Assembly: GCA_019914995.1 (NCBI GenBank)
Contig: CM034141.1
Location: 1,550,001-1,614,000, forward strand
Origin: Acanthochlamys bracteata
Lineage: Eukaryota > Streptophyta > Magnoliopsida > Pandanales > Velloziaceae
Direction of reading: 5' to 3'
DNA: 64,000 bases
Both the position numbers and the translations under genes were made by a program. Shown here in pieces: positions 1 through 11,057 of the stretch (within the stretch, counting starts at the first letter, position 1; each line of letters starts with the position of its first letter). The notes under the pieces were generated by a model. The model was not told where the DNA came from. It made no database searches and saw nothing but the letters and a program-made list of their open reading frames with translations.

Positions 1-1
1 G

Positions 2-441
2 ATTGATTCGGGTGCTTCTTTTCATATCTCTTGTAAAAGAGATCTTTTCACATCTTATACTTGTGGGACTTTGATAGAATAAGAATGGCAAATCAAGGGG
101 TATCCAAAATTATCAGCATAGGAGATGTATTATTGGAGACCGACCTTGGATGCAAGCTATTTTTGAAGAATGTGAGACATGTTCCTAATTTGCGTCTCAA
201 TTTGATATCTACCGGAGTACTGGATGAAGAAGGCTATATGCATAGGCTTGGTGAAGGAAAGTGGAAGTTCACCAAAGAAACTCTTGTGATGGAAAGAGGT
301 CAAAAGATTGGCTCTCTCTATTTTACACAAGCAAAGATATGTATGGAGGAAGTGAATGCAGTTAATAACTCCTCCACTAACCTTTGGCATATGCGACTAA
401 GCCACATTGGCGAGAAGGGACTTGAAATTCTCTCAAGATAG
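2..441 (+). pseudogene. Copia protease end and GAG pre-integrase segment, broken
   Basis: The frame starting at base 2 holds the aspartic protease motif DSGAS followed by FHIS, and it stops after about 29 codons. The sequence then continues in the frame of 61-441 with the GAG pre-integrase domain. This ends in the LWHMRLSHIGEKGL motif, which carries the first zinc-binding histidines of the integrase N-terminus. A stop at 439-441 separates it from the cysteine pair that should follow. There is at least one frameshift and one stop in this stretch. Confidence 0.8.
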
Positions 442-1413
442 AAGCTTCTACCTTTGAATGGTATATCTCTTAAAACTTGCACTCATTGTCTAACAACAAG
501 CAACATAGAGTAGTATTTCAGAAATCACTTTCATCTAGAAGGTCAAACATTTTGGACTTGGTACACATGGATGTATGCTCTATAGATGCTACTTCTCTTG
601 ACGGTGATTTATATTATGTTTCTTTTATTGATGATCATTTTAGGAAAGTGTGGGCTTTTGCTTTGAAGTCTAAAGACCAAGTATTTGATGTGTTAAAGAA
701 TTTTCATACAAGTGTCGAAATAAAAACAAATAGAAGGCTCAAATGTGTCGGGCAGATAATGGTGAAGAGTATAAAGGGCCTCTTTAAAGATATTTTCTAG
801 AGCATGAAATTTGGCTTGAAAAAATTGTTCCCAAAACATCTCAACATAATAGAGTTGCCGAAAGAATGAACCGCACTATTTGTGAGAGAATTCGGTCAAT
901 GCTCTCACATGCCAAACTTCTAAAATCTTTTTGGGGTGAAACAATGCGCACAGCGGTGGATGTGATCAATCTTTCTCCTTCTGTTCCACTTAATTTTGAT
1001 GTGCTTCAACAGGTGTGGACAGATAAAGAAGTCTTTTATGATCATTTGAAGGTGTTTGGTTGCAAAACTTTTGTGCATAACCCAAAAGATGAGAGATCTA
1101 AGCTTGATGTGAAATCCAAGCAATGCATATGTATTGGCATAGTCATGAGAAGTTTGGCTATAGATTTTGGGATTCTGTTGATAAGAAGATTGTTAGAAGT
1201 AGAGATGTTATTTTTCTTGAAAATCAAATCATTGAAGACTTTGAGAAGATGGAGAAGCCAAAGTCTATTTCAAGAGCTTATAAAGATTTGGGCCCGAACA
1301 CTTCTACACCTATGACACAATATGAAAGTGGAGCTATACATGATGGTAGCAATGATATTGGTGATGACCATAATGCATCCCACGAAGAAGCTTTGCACGA
1401 GCAACATGAATAA
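442..1413 (+). pseudogene. Copia integrase remnant
   Basis: The CxxC half of the zinc finger lies near 478-489. It is followed by the integrase core in the frame of 477-800 (LVHMDVCSI with the first acidic residue, YYVSFIDDHF with the second). The core continues after a frameshift in the frame of 866-1315 (AERMNRTICERIRSML, ending VFGCKTFVHNP), then shifts again to 1123-1413 for the C-terminal part. The three frames each carry a consecutive piece of one domain, so the coding sequence has at least two indels plus internal stops. It is inactive. Confidence 0.8.
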
Positions 1414-1499
1414 ATCTCTCCATCAACACAGCCTCAAGTGAGAAGATCTAGCAGAGAGCCTCAACCTTCTACTAGATATCCTCCTAGTGAATATATTTT

Positions 1500-2330
1500 G
1501 ATCACAGATTAGGGAGAGCCTAAAAATTATGAAGAAGTAGTGTCACATCAACATAAAGAAGAATGGTTAAGAGCTATGTAAGAGGAGATGCAATCCTTAC
1601 ATAATAATGACAATTTTGAGTTGGTGAAACTACCAAAGGGCAAGAAGGCACTTAAGAATAAGTGGTTTTTCCGATTGAAAACTGAAGAACATAGCTCACA
1701 ACCAAGGTACAAGGCAAGATTGATTGTGAAGGACTATGTCAAAAAAAAGGTATTGATTTTGAAGAAATATTTTTTCCGGTTGTGAAGATGTCTTCAATCC
1801 GAGTTATTCTAGGCCTTGCCGTAAGTATGAACTTGAAAGTGGAGCAACTTGATGTGAAGACCGCCTTTTTTTATGGTGATTTAGATGAGAAAATTTATAT
1901 AGAGCTACCGGAAGGGTTCAAAGTCAAAGACAAAAAAGACATGGTTTGCAAGTTGAAAAAGAGCTTATATGACTTGAAACAAGCCCCAAGACAATGGTAC
2001 AAGAAGTTTGACTTTTTTATGGCAAATCATGGGTATGTAAGAACCATCTCTTACCATTGTGTTTATGTGAAGAAATTTGATGATGGTGACTTTGTGATCC
2101 TCTTTATTTTATGTGGACAATATGTTGATTGTTGGGCAAGACACTATCAAGATTGGCAAATTGAAGAGAGAGTTTAGTAAGTTTTTTTATATGAAAGACT
2201 TGGGACCGTCAAAGCAAATTTTGGGTATGAAGATCTTCCGTGATAGAAAGCGTGAAAAGTTGTGATTTATCTCAAGAACTCTATATTGAGAAGGTGCTCA
2301 AAATGTTCAATATAGAAAAAACAAAGCCGG
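1500..2330 (+). pseudogene. Copia reverse transcriptase remnant
   Basis: Typical copia RT blocks are visible: KNKWFFRLK near 1655, the palm segment VEQLDVKTAFFYGDLDEKIY near 1838-1898, and CKLKKSLYDLKQAPRQWYKK near 1948-2007. A frameshift falls between the first two blocks (about 1745-1785) and another near 2110. The catalytic YVDD box region near 2110-2125 is altered as well as out of frame. The element therefore lacks a usable RT. Confidence 0.85.
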
Positions 2331-3090
2331 TTGGAACTCCTCTTGGTGGTCAATTCAAATTAAGCTCTAAACATTGTCTTTCATGTGACAAAAGAAGGAA
2401 GAAATGAAAAAGATTTCCTATGGGCCAGCATAGGAAGTTTAATGTATGCCATGGTGTGTACAAGGTCTGACATAGCATATGCAGTTGGTGTGGTTAGTAA
2501 GTTCCTTGCAAATTCAAGAAAGGAGCATTGGAATGCCGTAAAGTGGATACTCCGTTATCTTAGAGGCACTTCTAAGATGTGTATATGTTTTGGAGGTGGT
2601 GAGCTGAAATTGAAAAATTTCACCGATGCAGACATGGTGGGTGGCATTGATTCTAGAAAATCAACTTCTAACTACTTGTTTACTTTTGCAAGGGAAGCAG
2701 TTTCTTGGCAATCCGAATTATAAAAGTGTGTTGTTTTGTATACCACCGAGGATGAGTACATAGCCACTACTGAAGCTTGTAAGGAAATATTGTAGATGCA
2801 AAGGTTCTTAAGTGAGTTGGGCATTAAGCAAGATAAGTTTATTGTTCTTTGTGATAGTCAAAGTGCCATTCACCTAAACAAAAATTCAAGTTTTCACTCG
2901 AAATTCAAACATATTGATGTGAGGTACCACTAGATTCGAGATGAACTTGAGAAGAAAACTCTACATCTTGAGAAGGTTCACACCGACGAGAATGGCGCCG
3001 ATATGTTAACCAAGACGTTAATTTTGGAGAAGCATGCCACATGTACTATAAAGGCGGGTTTGGTGAAGCTCTTATCGCCCTCCACATAGT
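2331..3090 (+). pseudogene. Copia RNase H remnant
   Basis: The frame of 2385-2723 shows the connection and RNase H region of copia polyproteins (ASIGSLMYAMVCTRSDIAYA, WILRYLRGTS, then FTDADMVGGIDSRKSTSNY). The reading then passes through several stops (for example at 2721 and near 2795) while the DNA still resembles the RNase H C-terminal part, with LVKLLSPST-like residues just before the purine tract at 3091-3100. Confidence 0.8.
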
Positions 3091-3103
3091 GGGAAAGGAG
3101 ATT

Positions 3104-3650
3104 TGTTGAATTTCCTTCCAATATGGAGGACCTAATTATGTTATTTCTTATTATTGTGGCCCCAAATTGTAATTAGAAGAAAATAAATGAGAGAAGAAAA
3201 TAGGATGAATTGGGAGAGTTTTTTTTAGCCCTAACAGTGAGTGAGCGGCAGTCATAAGAAAACAAAAAAAAGAGAGAAAAAGAGGGAGAAAGAAGTGAGA
3301 GAAAGAAGATAAAGAAGGAGAAAGAGAAAGAAAGAGAAGCTCTCATATCTCATCGTTATTGAAATCTTTCACCCATTTGATTCAATTTAATCCTCTTCAA
3401 ATTCTAGGTGAATTTGTTCTAAACTTTTTTATTTTCTATTGTGGTTTGCATGTGTGTATCCTTTAGCATTGTAGCTAGAGATAAAGTGATCATCTAATTG
3501 TGTACTAGAGATGAATTTATTTATCTATTATTATTAAAGTAGTAGAAGATTGCATTGTGTGTGGTTATTGTGGTTGAATTATATTTGAGTAGTTAATATC
3601 TATTTGATTGCACAAAAGGGGTAGATTTGATCCGTAAAAGTTGTTGTCAT
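3104..3650 (+). repeat. 3' LTR of the copia element
   Basis: The LTR starts with TGTTGAA directly after the polypurine tract GGGAAAGGAG. It contains a strongly purine-biased GA tract at about 3268-3341, with no coding potential. The downstream end is not clear: a CA dinucleotide near 3648-3649 fits an LTR end, and unrelated gene-derived sequence starts at 3659. No second LTR is in the window to confirm the length. Confidence 0.6.
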
Positions 3651-3658
3651 CCCGTCAC

Positions 3659-3791
3659 ACCGGAACAGAGAATGAGCTCCGGATAAAGACTTGGGGTCGA
3701 CTGAGTGACGGGTTCGTTAAAGGAGTCGTTTTCGAGCATGCGATTATGAACGATGTGCATAATCCGATCATCATAGATCAGAACTATTGTC
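3659..3791 (+). pseudogene. Captured polygalacturonase exon fragment
   Basis: These 133 bases match 10585-10717, an internal piece of exon 2 of the polygalacturonase gene downstream, with no gap. I count 6 mismatches (127/133). The copy still encodes most of the RIKTW substrate-binding motif region and the following [18 protein letters not shown] segment, but it stops matching abruptly at both ends, inside the exon. It has no exon context, start codon or splice sites of its own, so it is a non-functional duplicate fragment. Its left end lies within about 10 bases of the probable LTR end. Confidence 0.9.
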
Positions 3792-4169
3792 ATTTGCTGA
3801 TACTTTTCGTTGTTCCACTTGAACTGTAATGATCAAACTTCTCGTGTATGTGGTGTGCAATAGAAACCATTAACGTGTTATAATCAAGCAGTTGAAGTCA
3901 TTTAATTTTGAATACGCAATTTGACTTTCTGCACTATCTAGCAGATTGCAGGAATTATCTTCTTTGGTGCACTGAAGGAGTTTTTCAATCTCTACCATTG
4001 TTATTCTAGAGTCTTATATCCCTCGATGTTGGAATAGTTTCATATACTAATTTTCCAGTCGAAACTCAAAAGTGGCAAGTGCTGATGCACCTTATAAGAA
4101 AGTTTACACACAGTTTCTTTTATTTTTCGTTCTAAGAATTGTTCACCTGAGGATTAGTCTCCATCTATC

Positions 4170-5160
4170 ATAAATTAAAGTTCTCTTGCTATTTTCAATT
4201 GAAGTGGGACAGAGCACTTTCAGTTTAAGGACTATGAAACAAGTGCAGAAATCAATGATGTACATTCCCCATGCTGAGGAGAATAGGTCAAGGCGATCTA
4301 ACTGCTTCAGAGTCCTGTGCCTCTGTCACTTGGGACTATACCAGCTGGACCGTGCCAAGGAGTTCGTAGATGAAGCTTACTAGGTAACGGTGATGTGACA
4401 TAAGCTGCGTAGTAAGCATGAGACATTTACACTCTGAACAAAGGGCTAACAATTGTTTCTTTCTCTGCTGACAGCTTGAACCCAGCATAAACTGTGCTTT
4501 CTTGAAGGTATTTTTCTTCTCTGTTAGTTCAAACTACTGGCAACATAATCTGGCAGTGCAAGGTGGCTTCTTGGATGAGAATTTTTTGAGTGATGTTCCC
4601 ATAGTTTCATTTGCTATATGCCAGTAAAATTTGTGTCAAAAGTAGGTCACCTGAGAGCATTCGCTATTCACATGTCATTGTTTATTTTGAAGATAACTGG
4701 TGGAATGGTTAACCTTCGTAGCTGAGTAATTTCTTGTTGATGATAAAAGTGCTGATAGGAGAAACAGTAATTGGTATGAAACACCTAAGTACTCATGCTC
4801 TTACATCATAGGTCTTGAAAATTAGTTCTGATTGATTTGCTGTTCCTAGTTACTAGCAGTTACATGGATTGTTTTAGAAGTGTAAGACCTCATTCTCTTT
4901 AACTGGCCGTTTACTTTTTGGTGTGCAGCGCAAGATTTATTTGCAAAATAAAGATAACGAGAAGGCAATCAAACAGTAGCAACTGATGATAAAGTGCACA
5001 GATTTCAATCCTGAATTTCTCATGCTCTCAACACGAGGCTATTGCCTGTCAAGCTTTCCCCGTTGCTGTCTAGAAGACTACGAGCATTTGGTGAATGAAG
5101 ACAATCAGGCGAAGAAGTCCAGACCTCGGAAGACACAGAAGAAGTCGAGATCAGGTTAAT
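4170..5160 (+). pseudogene. ZIP4/SPO22-like TPR gene fragment, broken
   Basis: Pieces of a TPR protein resembling the plant meiotic crossover protein ZIP4 (SPO22) lie in order. The first runs from about 4200 to 4380 ([31 protein letters not shown]) and is itself split over three frames. The second is 4473-4507 (LEPSINCAFLK), flanked by AG and GT borders. The third is 4929-5080 (KIYLQNKDNEKAIK, then a stop, then CTDFNPEFLMLST, then a frameshift into EAIACQAFPVAV). The conserved exon borders show that it came from genomic DNA and not from a processed mRNA. The last 75 bases (to 5156) give a lysine-rich tail that I do not recognise. The family assignment is from memory of the TPR segment. Confidence 0.7.
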
Positions 5161-6555
5161 AAGACAGTGTATATTATCATTTCTGCTATTTATCTTCTGA
5201 TGCAGATGTATGCACCTGTCTGTCTGATTCATTCATTAGTAAACTTATTCATCAGATGTATGCAGATGTATATTCTATAAAAAAAGAGTTTGCAGCCGAA
5301 AGAACAGCTTATTCATCAGTAAACTTGAAAGAATGTTCATTATCCTAAACCGTCAGTTCAAGGATGCAAAGATCTGCTTGAAGGGAGCGATTTGTTGAGT
5401 TTGACACCCAAATGGTTGCAGTTCCTGAATGAAACAAACATTGTTAAATTTGAGTGATTCCTGTTGACTGAAGCAATTGTGTTAAGTGTTTCGCAAGCAA
5501 TATCGAAGCAAATAATTTCAGAAAAACAGGAAACTCCTCTGTAGGACATATGAAAGGTGTGTTATCCAGATCAGGTTGTGTGCTGAGTTGGACAATAACA
5601 AAGACATAGGGAACTTCTAATCATCTGATAAATCCTTAAAGTTAAACATTGAAACGGATACTAGTGTTTTCATGGTTCTTAATGAATCACCAATTCAATT
5701 AGCCTAGATGGATAGAAAAACTGGATCGTTGTCAGAATGACTCCCAAATATCTAAGTGCATAAGCGATGTTCTCTTCTGGTCCCATTGTACTTAAGATTA
5801 CTCTGAAGTGATTACATGGAAAGCAAACGAATTCAATACAACAGCCGCTGGATATACCTTCATCTTCATGCAGCAGTGAATAGATTTTACTAAACAGTCT
5901 CCTACAAACTAGTAACATTAAGAAGAAGGACACACTCTTCTGTTGAGACTTTCAAACTGGTCTATAGAAGAGGAACTTCGAGCTGGTTGCAGCTTGCAAA
6001 TCACTACTTTTCAGTTGATTTTCAAGTTCAGGGAACATGCACCTTGCTTTTAAATTTGGAGGCATCTTGAGACCATAGAAAAGGATTTGTAATATTCCGA
6101 TCAGTAGAATGAACAGTTGAGGCAAGGATGCCTCATTTTGTGACTATATCCTTCAAACTCAAATAGCATTTCTATCTTTTTTACTAGAAAGCACGTCATG
6201 CTTTAGGAGATATTTGATAGTGCTTCTTTTCTGAAAACGAACTTGATTTTTTTTATCTAAAATAATAATAATAATAATAAATTATACATTATTGGGCCTC
6301 TAAATTAAGCTCGGTTAGTAGCGTGTAGAGTTTGGTGGGTCCGAATGAAAGACGTACTAATTTGGTTGGCTAAAATCGAGTTAGTAACTTAAGGGTCTGA
6401 AATAATGCGCAAGTAAAAAATGGGCTAGCTAACTTAGAGATGGACCAACAACTCGCCTTAGGCTAGACCAAATAGACCATGGCTTGGTGGACTTAACAGT
6501 CCACGTCCTTTAATATTCTCACATTAGCTGGATGCTGAAATAAATATATTTTTAT
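5161..6555. other. Non-coding stretch beyond the TPR fragment
   Basis: No gene is recognised. Short imperfect repeats of CAGATGTATGCA and TTATTCATCAG(T) occur at 5200-5320. An (AAT)n microsatellite lies at about 6258-6281. Short open frames on both strands show no family motif. Confidence 0.5.
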
Positions 6556-6740
6556 GGAAAACCCGCTGTCGGACCTGACTAATCGCCCTCTGTTGTTCAA
6601 AATGAAGGGTTTCATTTTTGTAATTTTCTAATCGTTCCAAACTATCACAAGTGGCATTAATCAAATTTTCTTTTTGTCGTTCTATCTCAGAGTATCCATT
6701 CCGTCGATACTCATGTGCTTCCATTTCCACTTTTCGTAAG
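6556..6740 (-). pseudogene. atpF: Plastid DNA insertion (NUPT): fragment of atpF exon 2
   Basis: Read on the minus strand, this stretch encodes [36 protein letters not shown] and QVRQRVF in one frame. This is the central stalk part of the plastid-encoded ATP synthase subunit b (atpF), normally found only in the chloroplast genome. Similarity begins and ends abruptly (about 6740 and 6556), and the flanks are ordinary AT-rich nuclear DNA. The frame has no stop but carries several amino-acid changes compared with the usual sequence. It has no start, no transit peptide and no exon 1, so it is a nuclear plastid fossil and not a transferred working gene. Confidence 0.85.
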
Positions 6741-9580
6741 CAAGAAAGTAAGAAATACTAATACTTAAAAAGTTTGGCCAATTTTTCTAGTATAGGAACT
6801 CGATCCTATATACATATAAAATTGTATGACATATAATTTATTGTAATTTTCAAAATTTTAAGAAATTTTATAAAACATTGTAGAAGATTTGTTGAAAAAT
6901 ATAAGTAGCCAAACATCGCTTTAGAGTGAATGGCATGTTGCAACCACGAGCATCTTGACTTCCCTTGTATATGCCTTTTGTTTCTTTTCATATGTTTATT
7001 GCTTTCATTGCACGATTTATAATTTGCAGCTTTCTGTATTATTTTTGTAGAGGTTTTTTTTTAATGTACTCCTTATCTTATTACAGTGAAAGCATGTTTT
7101 AACTTCAGAAGCAATTCACAGTTGGAAGCAATTCAAGGAACCTGTCGGCCAATGATTCAGGAAAACTTTTGGAAAAAAAATGTTTAAAGGATTTGATTCA
7201 GTTTCAACTTCGCTGTGGTAGAGGTATCTAAACTTCAATCCACAATCATGGCCTGTTAGTCTCATATCAGAAATTTTTTGCAAAGAAAATGTTGATTGTT
7301 TCTCAAGGAAAACAGCACAAGAAAACCTGTTCTACTTTCAAGCTTTCAAGAAAACTAGTGGTAAAACCTAAAAGCTATCACAAGTACAACAGAAGCATAT
7401 CTTTAAGTTTCTTCAAAATAAAATTTCGTAGCTATCCTTGGGAAAAAAGATCCTAAAGTGATTAAAAAGTGATTTTAATAGTGTGTTTTAATTGAGTAGG
7501 GGTGGCAAATTCAGATCTGACCCACTAATTCGATCTAAAATCGACTCGAAAAGTTGGGTTCGGATCAAATTATTGTCGGATTTTGATCGTTTCCGTGTCA
7601 ATTTCGAATTTGGCCCAAAAAATTAAACAGATTCGGACCGAATTCGAATTCATTCGTTTAACTCATATAACTATTTATATAATATATATTATTTTATAAT
7701 TAAAAAATATTTTAAATAATAGCATAAAATTTGAATTTAATTTGTATAATATTTTTTAATTTATCATAATTTAACTAATTTTTACTTAATTTATAAATTT
7801 TATCAAAATTAATATTTTTTCTTTTTACATATATCATAATTAATAATTTTTATAAATTATTATTAGAAATTAACATTTTTATATTTATTTTAATTATTAA
7901 ATATGTCGATTTAGATTTCATTCGGTTATTAAATAGGTTAAATTATGATTGATCTATGTAAATAAATATATCGAATTAGAGTTGAATAATTTTGATTCGA
8001 TTATTATATAGAGAACCTAACATGCCACCACTTTAATTAAGTTAGATGAAGTTGATAGAAATAAATTTTCAAATGGTAATTAAAAAAGATAAATTAGAGT
8101 TTTTATGAAAATTGAATTATCTTTACATATTAAAATATAGTTTAAAATAGTAATTAAAATAATTAAAATAATTTGAACTCAAAATCTCACGGAAAAAATG
8201 TAAAGTTGGGTGATATCAAAATACGGCCTAAATTCACTTTTTAAATATTTATCTTTAAGCAATTAATATACTCCCTAATCATAATATTTACTTTTGGTTA
8301 TATAAAGTCACCTGCTCTTATGCACTAATAGAAATTTTCAAACAAATATAAGACGGTGTTTACCTATCGTACAAACTCATTTTTTCTACTTAAAAATTTT
8401 CCTTCTAATTTACTTACAAATAAAATTAAATAAATAATTTAATCAATTTTTTTGACTAAAATTTGTACTTTTATTTAAATTTAAAACTAAATATTTATTT
8501 TTAAAATTCATTTTAATACAAAATAAATATAAATATTCATTTTTTATAATTTTCAATTTCGGACTCTAAAACTTATTTTTTACGAATTCACTTTCGCCGA
8601 TAGCCACCATATTGTCAGGAACATGAACCTTAGATCAAGCTAACTTCCTTAATTTCATGATCCAATTACAGCTACTTGTTCCATTAAAATGATAGCGACA
8701 CAAAGAATACAAAAAAGATCCAACAAATAATTTATATATATATATTATATTCCGATAACATTGTACGTGCTTAATCTGACAATGAACATTTTATGAAATT
8801 TTGAATTAGTTTATAGATTAATTATTCAGCGCTACTTTAGCGTCATTGGATACTATACTATATGTATACATGAATTTTACAATCTTAGTTTTAGATTGAT
8901 ATGAAGTATAACTTTCATTCCAATAAAATTTCTCAAATTAATGTTTTTTAATTCTTACTAGTTGCTTATACTTATGGCGTATTTTAAATACACGTAACTG
9001 AGTTTTGCGAAACTAAATTTTGTGAAAGTGAAGTTCGGTAAAAGTAGATTTTTGTGAAAGTAGAGTTTGAAGTGGTATTTGAAACAAACGAAATTAAGTT
9101 TGAAATTAAATTTTAATAAAAATAAAATTTAGAATGATAATTAAAATACGTGAACTGATCGAAATCAAAATAAAAAGATAGAAACCGGAGTTCATTGCAT
9201 TTAAAACAAACTCTTATTATTTGAAACAAGTACTCAAATATAGGGCCGTTTGCTATTATTTATAATAAAATAATTTTTTTAAGATTGTTGATGAAAATTT
9301 TTGAAAAAATTTAATTTAAAAATACAAAAATTATAACGTATAATTTATTTATTTTAAAACTAAAAAATTTAGAGTATCATAAAAAGTGTTTTAAAATTTT
9401 TTTAAAATGAAGGTAAAATTTGTACTTATAAGCACAGCCAGTTTCCTTAGGAGCAGCTGAGGCTCAGGTTTTTGTTCCTCGCACTTAAAAAGTTTTTAAG
9501 AAAACGAAAAAGACAAAATTCCCCCCTTAAGTTACTCACACTTTTCTTACAACATTTCCTTCCATTTTCATCAACATTTC
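6741..9580. other. AT-rich intergenic region
   Basis: No gene is recognised. The part 7640-9420 is extremely AT-rich, with homopolymer-like A and T runs. A block at about 8975-9215 has GCGTATTTTAAATACACGT at its left and CATTTAAAACAAAC at its right. It resembles AT-rich fold-back blocks elsewhere in the window (about 11385-11685 and 46515-46795). Confidence 0.5.
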
Positions 9581-9581
9581 C

Positions 9582-9589
9582 CTATAAAT
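9582..9589 (+). promoter_or_regulatory. TATA box of the polygalacturonase gene
   Basis: CTATAAAT lies 67 bases upstream of the ATG at 9656. This is a normal spacing for a plant TATA box with a short leader of about 40 bases. Confidence 0.55.
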
Positions 9590-9655
9590 TCCATCTCCTA
9601 CTTCCCTCAAGATTCCACAATACAAAAAACTTCAATTCTATCACACTGCAAATTA

Positions 9656-11057
9656 ATGGCTCTCTTCATCAAGACTAGTACTAGTGTTCAAATCGTTCTC
9701 TTTCTCTTTGCAATGAACTGCAGTATTTCACTAGCAAGTGCTGCGGCGATGAACAGTATTGTCTCCTACGGCGCCGACCCTACCGGCCGGACTGACTCTA
9801 CTGAATCATTGTTATCTGCATGGTCCAACGCATGCAGCTCGTCGGAAGAACAAACAACTATCTACATTCCCTCCGGGACATTCCTTGTTGGCCGCGTAAT
9901 GTTCTCTGGCCCATGCAAGAGTTCTAAAATCAATATTCAGATTGCCGGAACAATCAGTGCGCCGGCTGATTATAACAGAATCGGCAAGAACACTGATTGG
10001 ATAAAGTTTGATCACGTAGATGGTGTTTCGATTTACGGCGGAGTAATCGACGGTAGAGGAGCTGGGTTATGGGAATGCAAAACTTCCGGCGAACGTAAGA
10101 GCTGCCCTAATGGAGCACAGTCGCTGACGTTCAGCAACTCGAATAATATCGTGCTCAGCGGTTTGAGTTCTATCAACAGTGAGCTGTACCATATTGTTTT
10201 TAACGGGTGCCGAAGGGTAACGGTGCAAGGCGTAAAGGTAACGACGCCGAGAGATAGTCCGAACACTGACGAAATCCATGTTCAGATGTCGACCGATGTT
10301 ATCATTACACGCACAACCATCAAGACCGGCGATGATTGTATTTCTATTGGCCCGTGCACTTCTAACCTTTGGATTGAGCAAGTTGTCTGTGGTCCTGGTC
10401 ACGGTATCAGGTGCATACCATAAATTAATTATTTTTCGACAAAACCCAAACTATATACGTAAACTTTGAGCGACTGTATCCCTTGACACTACGTTAATTT
10501 TGTGCGATCTTTAGTATTGGGAGTTTAGGTAAGGAGGAACAAGAAGCTGGGGTTGTAAACGTGACGGTGAAGTCGACGGTGTTCACCGGAACGGAGAATG
10601 GGCTCCGGATAAAGACTTGGGGTCGACCGAGCTACGGGTTCGTTAAAGGAGTCGTTTTCGAGCATGCGATTATGAACGATGTGCATAATCCGATCATCAT
10701 CGATCAGAACTATTGTCCCGATGGCAAAGGTTGCACCGGTCAGGTAAGATTACCACTGTCATTAAATTAGAATCTAATCTATGAGCTTAAACTTAGACTG
10801 GCTGATGAATTCATGGTTTTCCTATAATATGTTAGAACTCCGGCGTCAAGATCAGTGATGTTACATACAACGACATTCACGGGACGTCGGCAACGCAGGT
10901 AGCAGTGAGCTTTGATTGCAGCGACAGCAATCCATGTAGTAGAATCGGTTTGCAGGACATCAAGCTGACTTACGGCGATAACAGACCGGCTGAGGCCTTT
11001 TGCAAGCATGCCAACGGCGACGCTTCCGGCTTGGTCGTACCGCCAAGCTGCCTTTGA
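9656..11057 (+). CDS. Polygalacturonase (GH28), exopolygalacturonase-like
   Basis: Pectin-degrading enzyme that hydrolyses alpha-1,4 links in polygalacturonic acid in the cell wall. Exons are 9656-10410, 10515-10743 and 10836-11057, giving 401 residues, a usual length for plant GH28 proteins. A signal peptide (residues 1 to about 30) predicts secretion. GH28 motifs are present: GDDCISIG (Asp226, Asp227), CGPGHG (His249) and GLRIKTW (Arg283, Lys285). The first motif reads SPNTDEIH, with catalytic Asp205 kept but Glu206 where the family has glycine; this is one codon, GAA instead of GGA, at 10271. The architecture without a long propeptide and the SPNTD...GPGHGISIGSLG layout fit the exo-type group common in pollen. 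Expression and activity are not shown by the sequence. A fragment of exon 2 is duplicated at 3659-3791. Confidence 0.93.

Larger units (their letters stand above)
1..3650 (+). mobile_element. Degenerate Ty1/copia (TNT1-like) LTR retrotransposon, 3' part
   Basis: The window opens inside a copia-type polyprotein. In order I see a protease motif (DSGAS, 5-19), the GAG pre-integrase segment, the integrase core, reverse transcriptase, RNase H, a purine-rich tract at 3091-3100 and an LTR beginning TGTTGAA at 3104. The order protease-integrase-RT-RNase H is the copia order. The reading frame is broken many times by stops and frameshifts, so the copy cannot make its own proteins. The gag part and the 5' LTR lie to the left of the window, so LTR-LTR divergence cannot be judged here. 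The right border is uncertain (about 3640-3655). Confidence 0.9.

Noticed and set aside
6524..6730. A nuclear ATP synthase b-subunit gene
   Set aside because: Only a middle piece of plastid atpF is present, with no exon 1, transit peptide or proper end.
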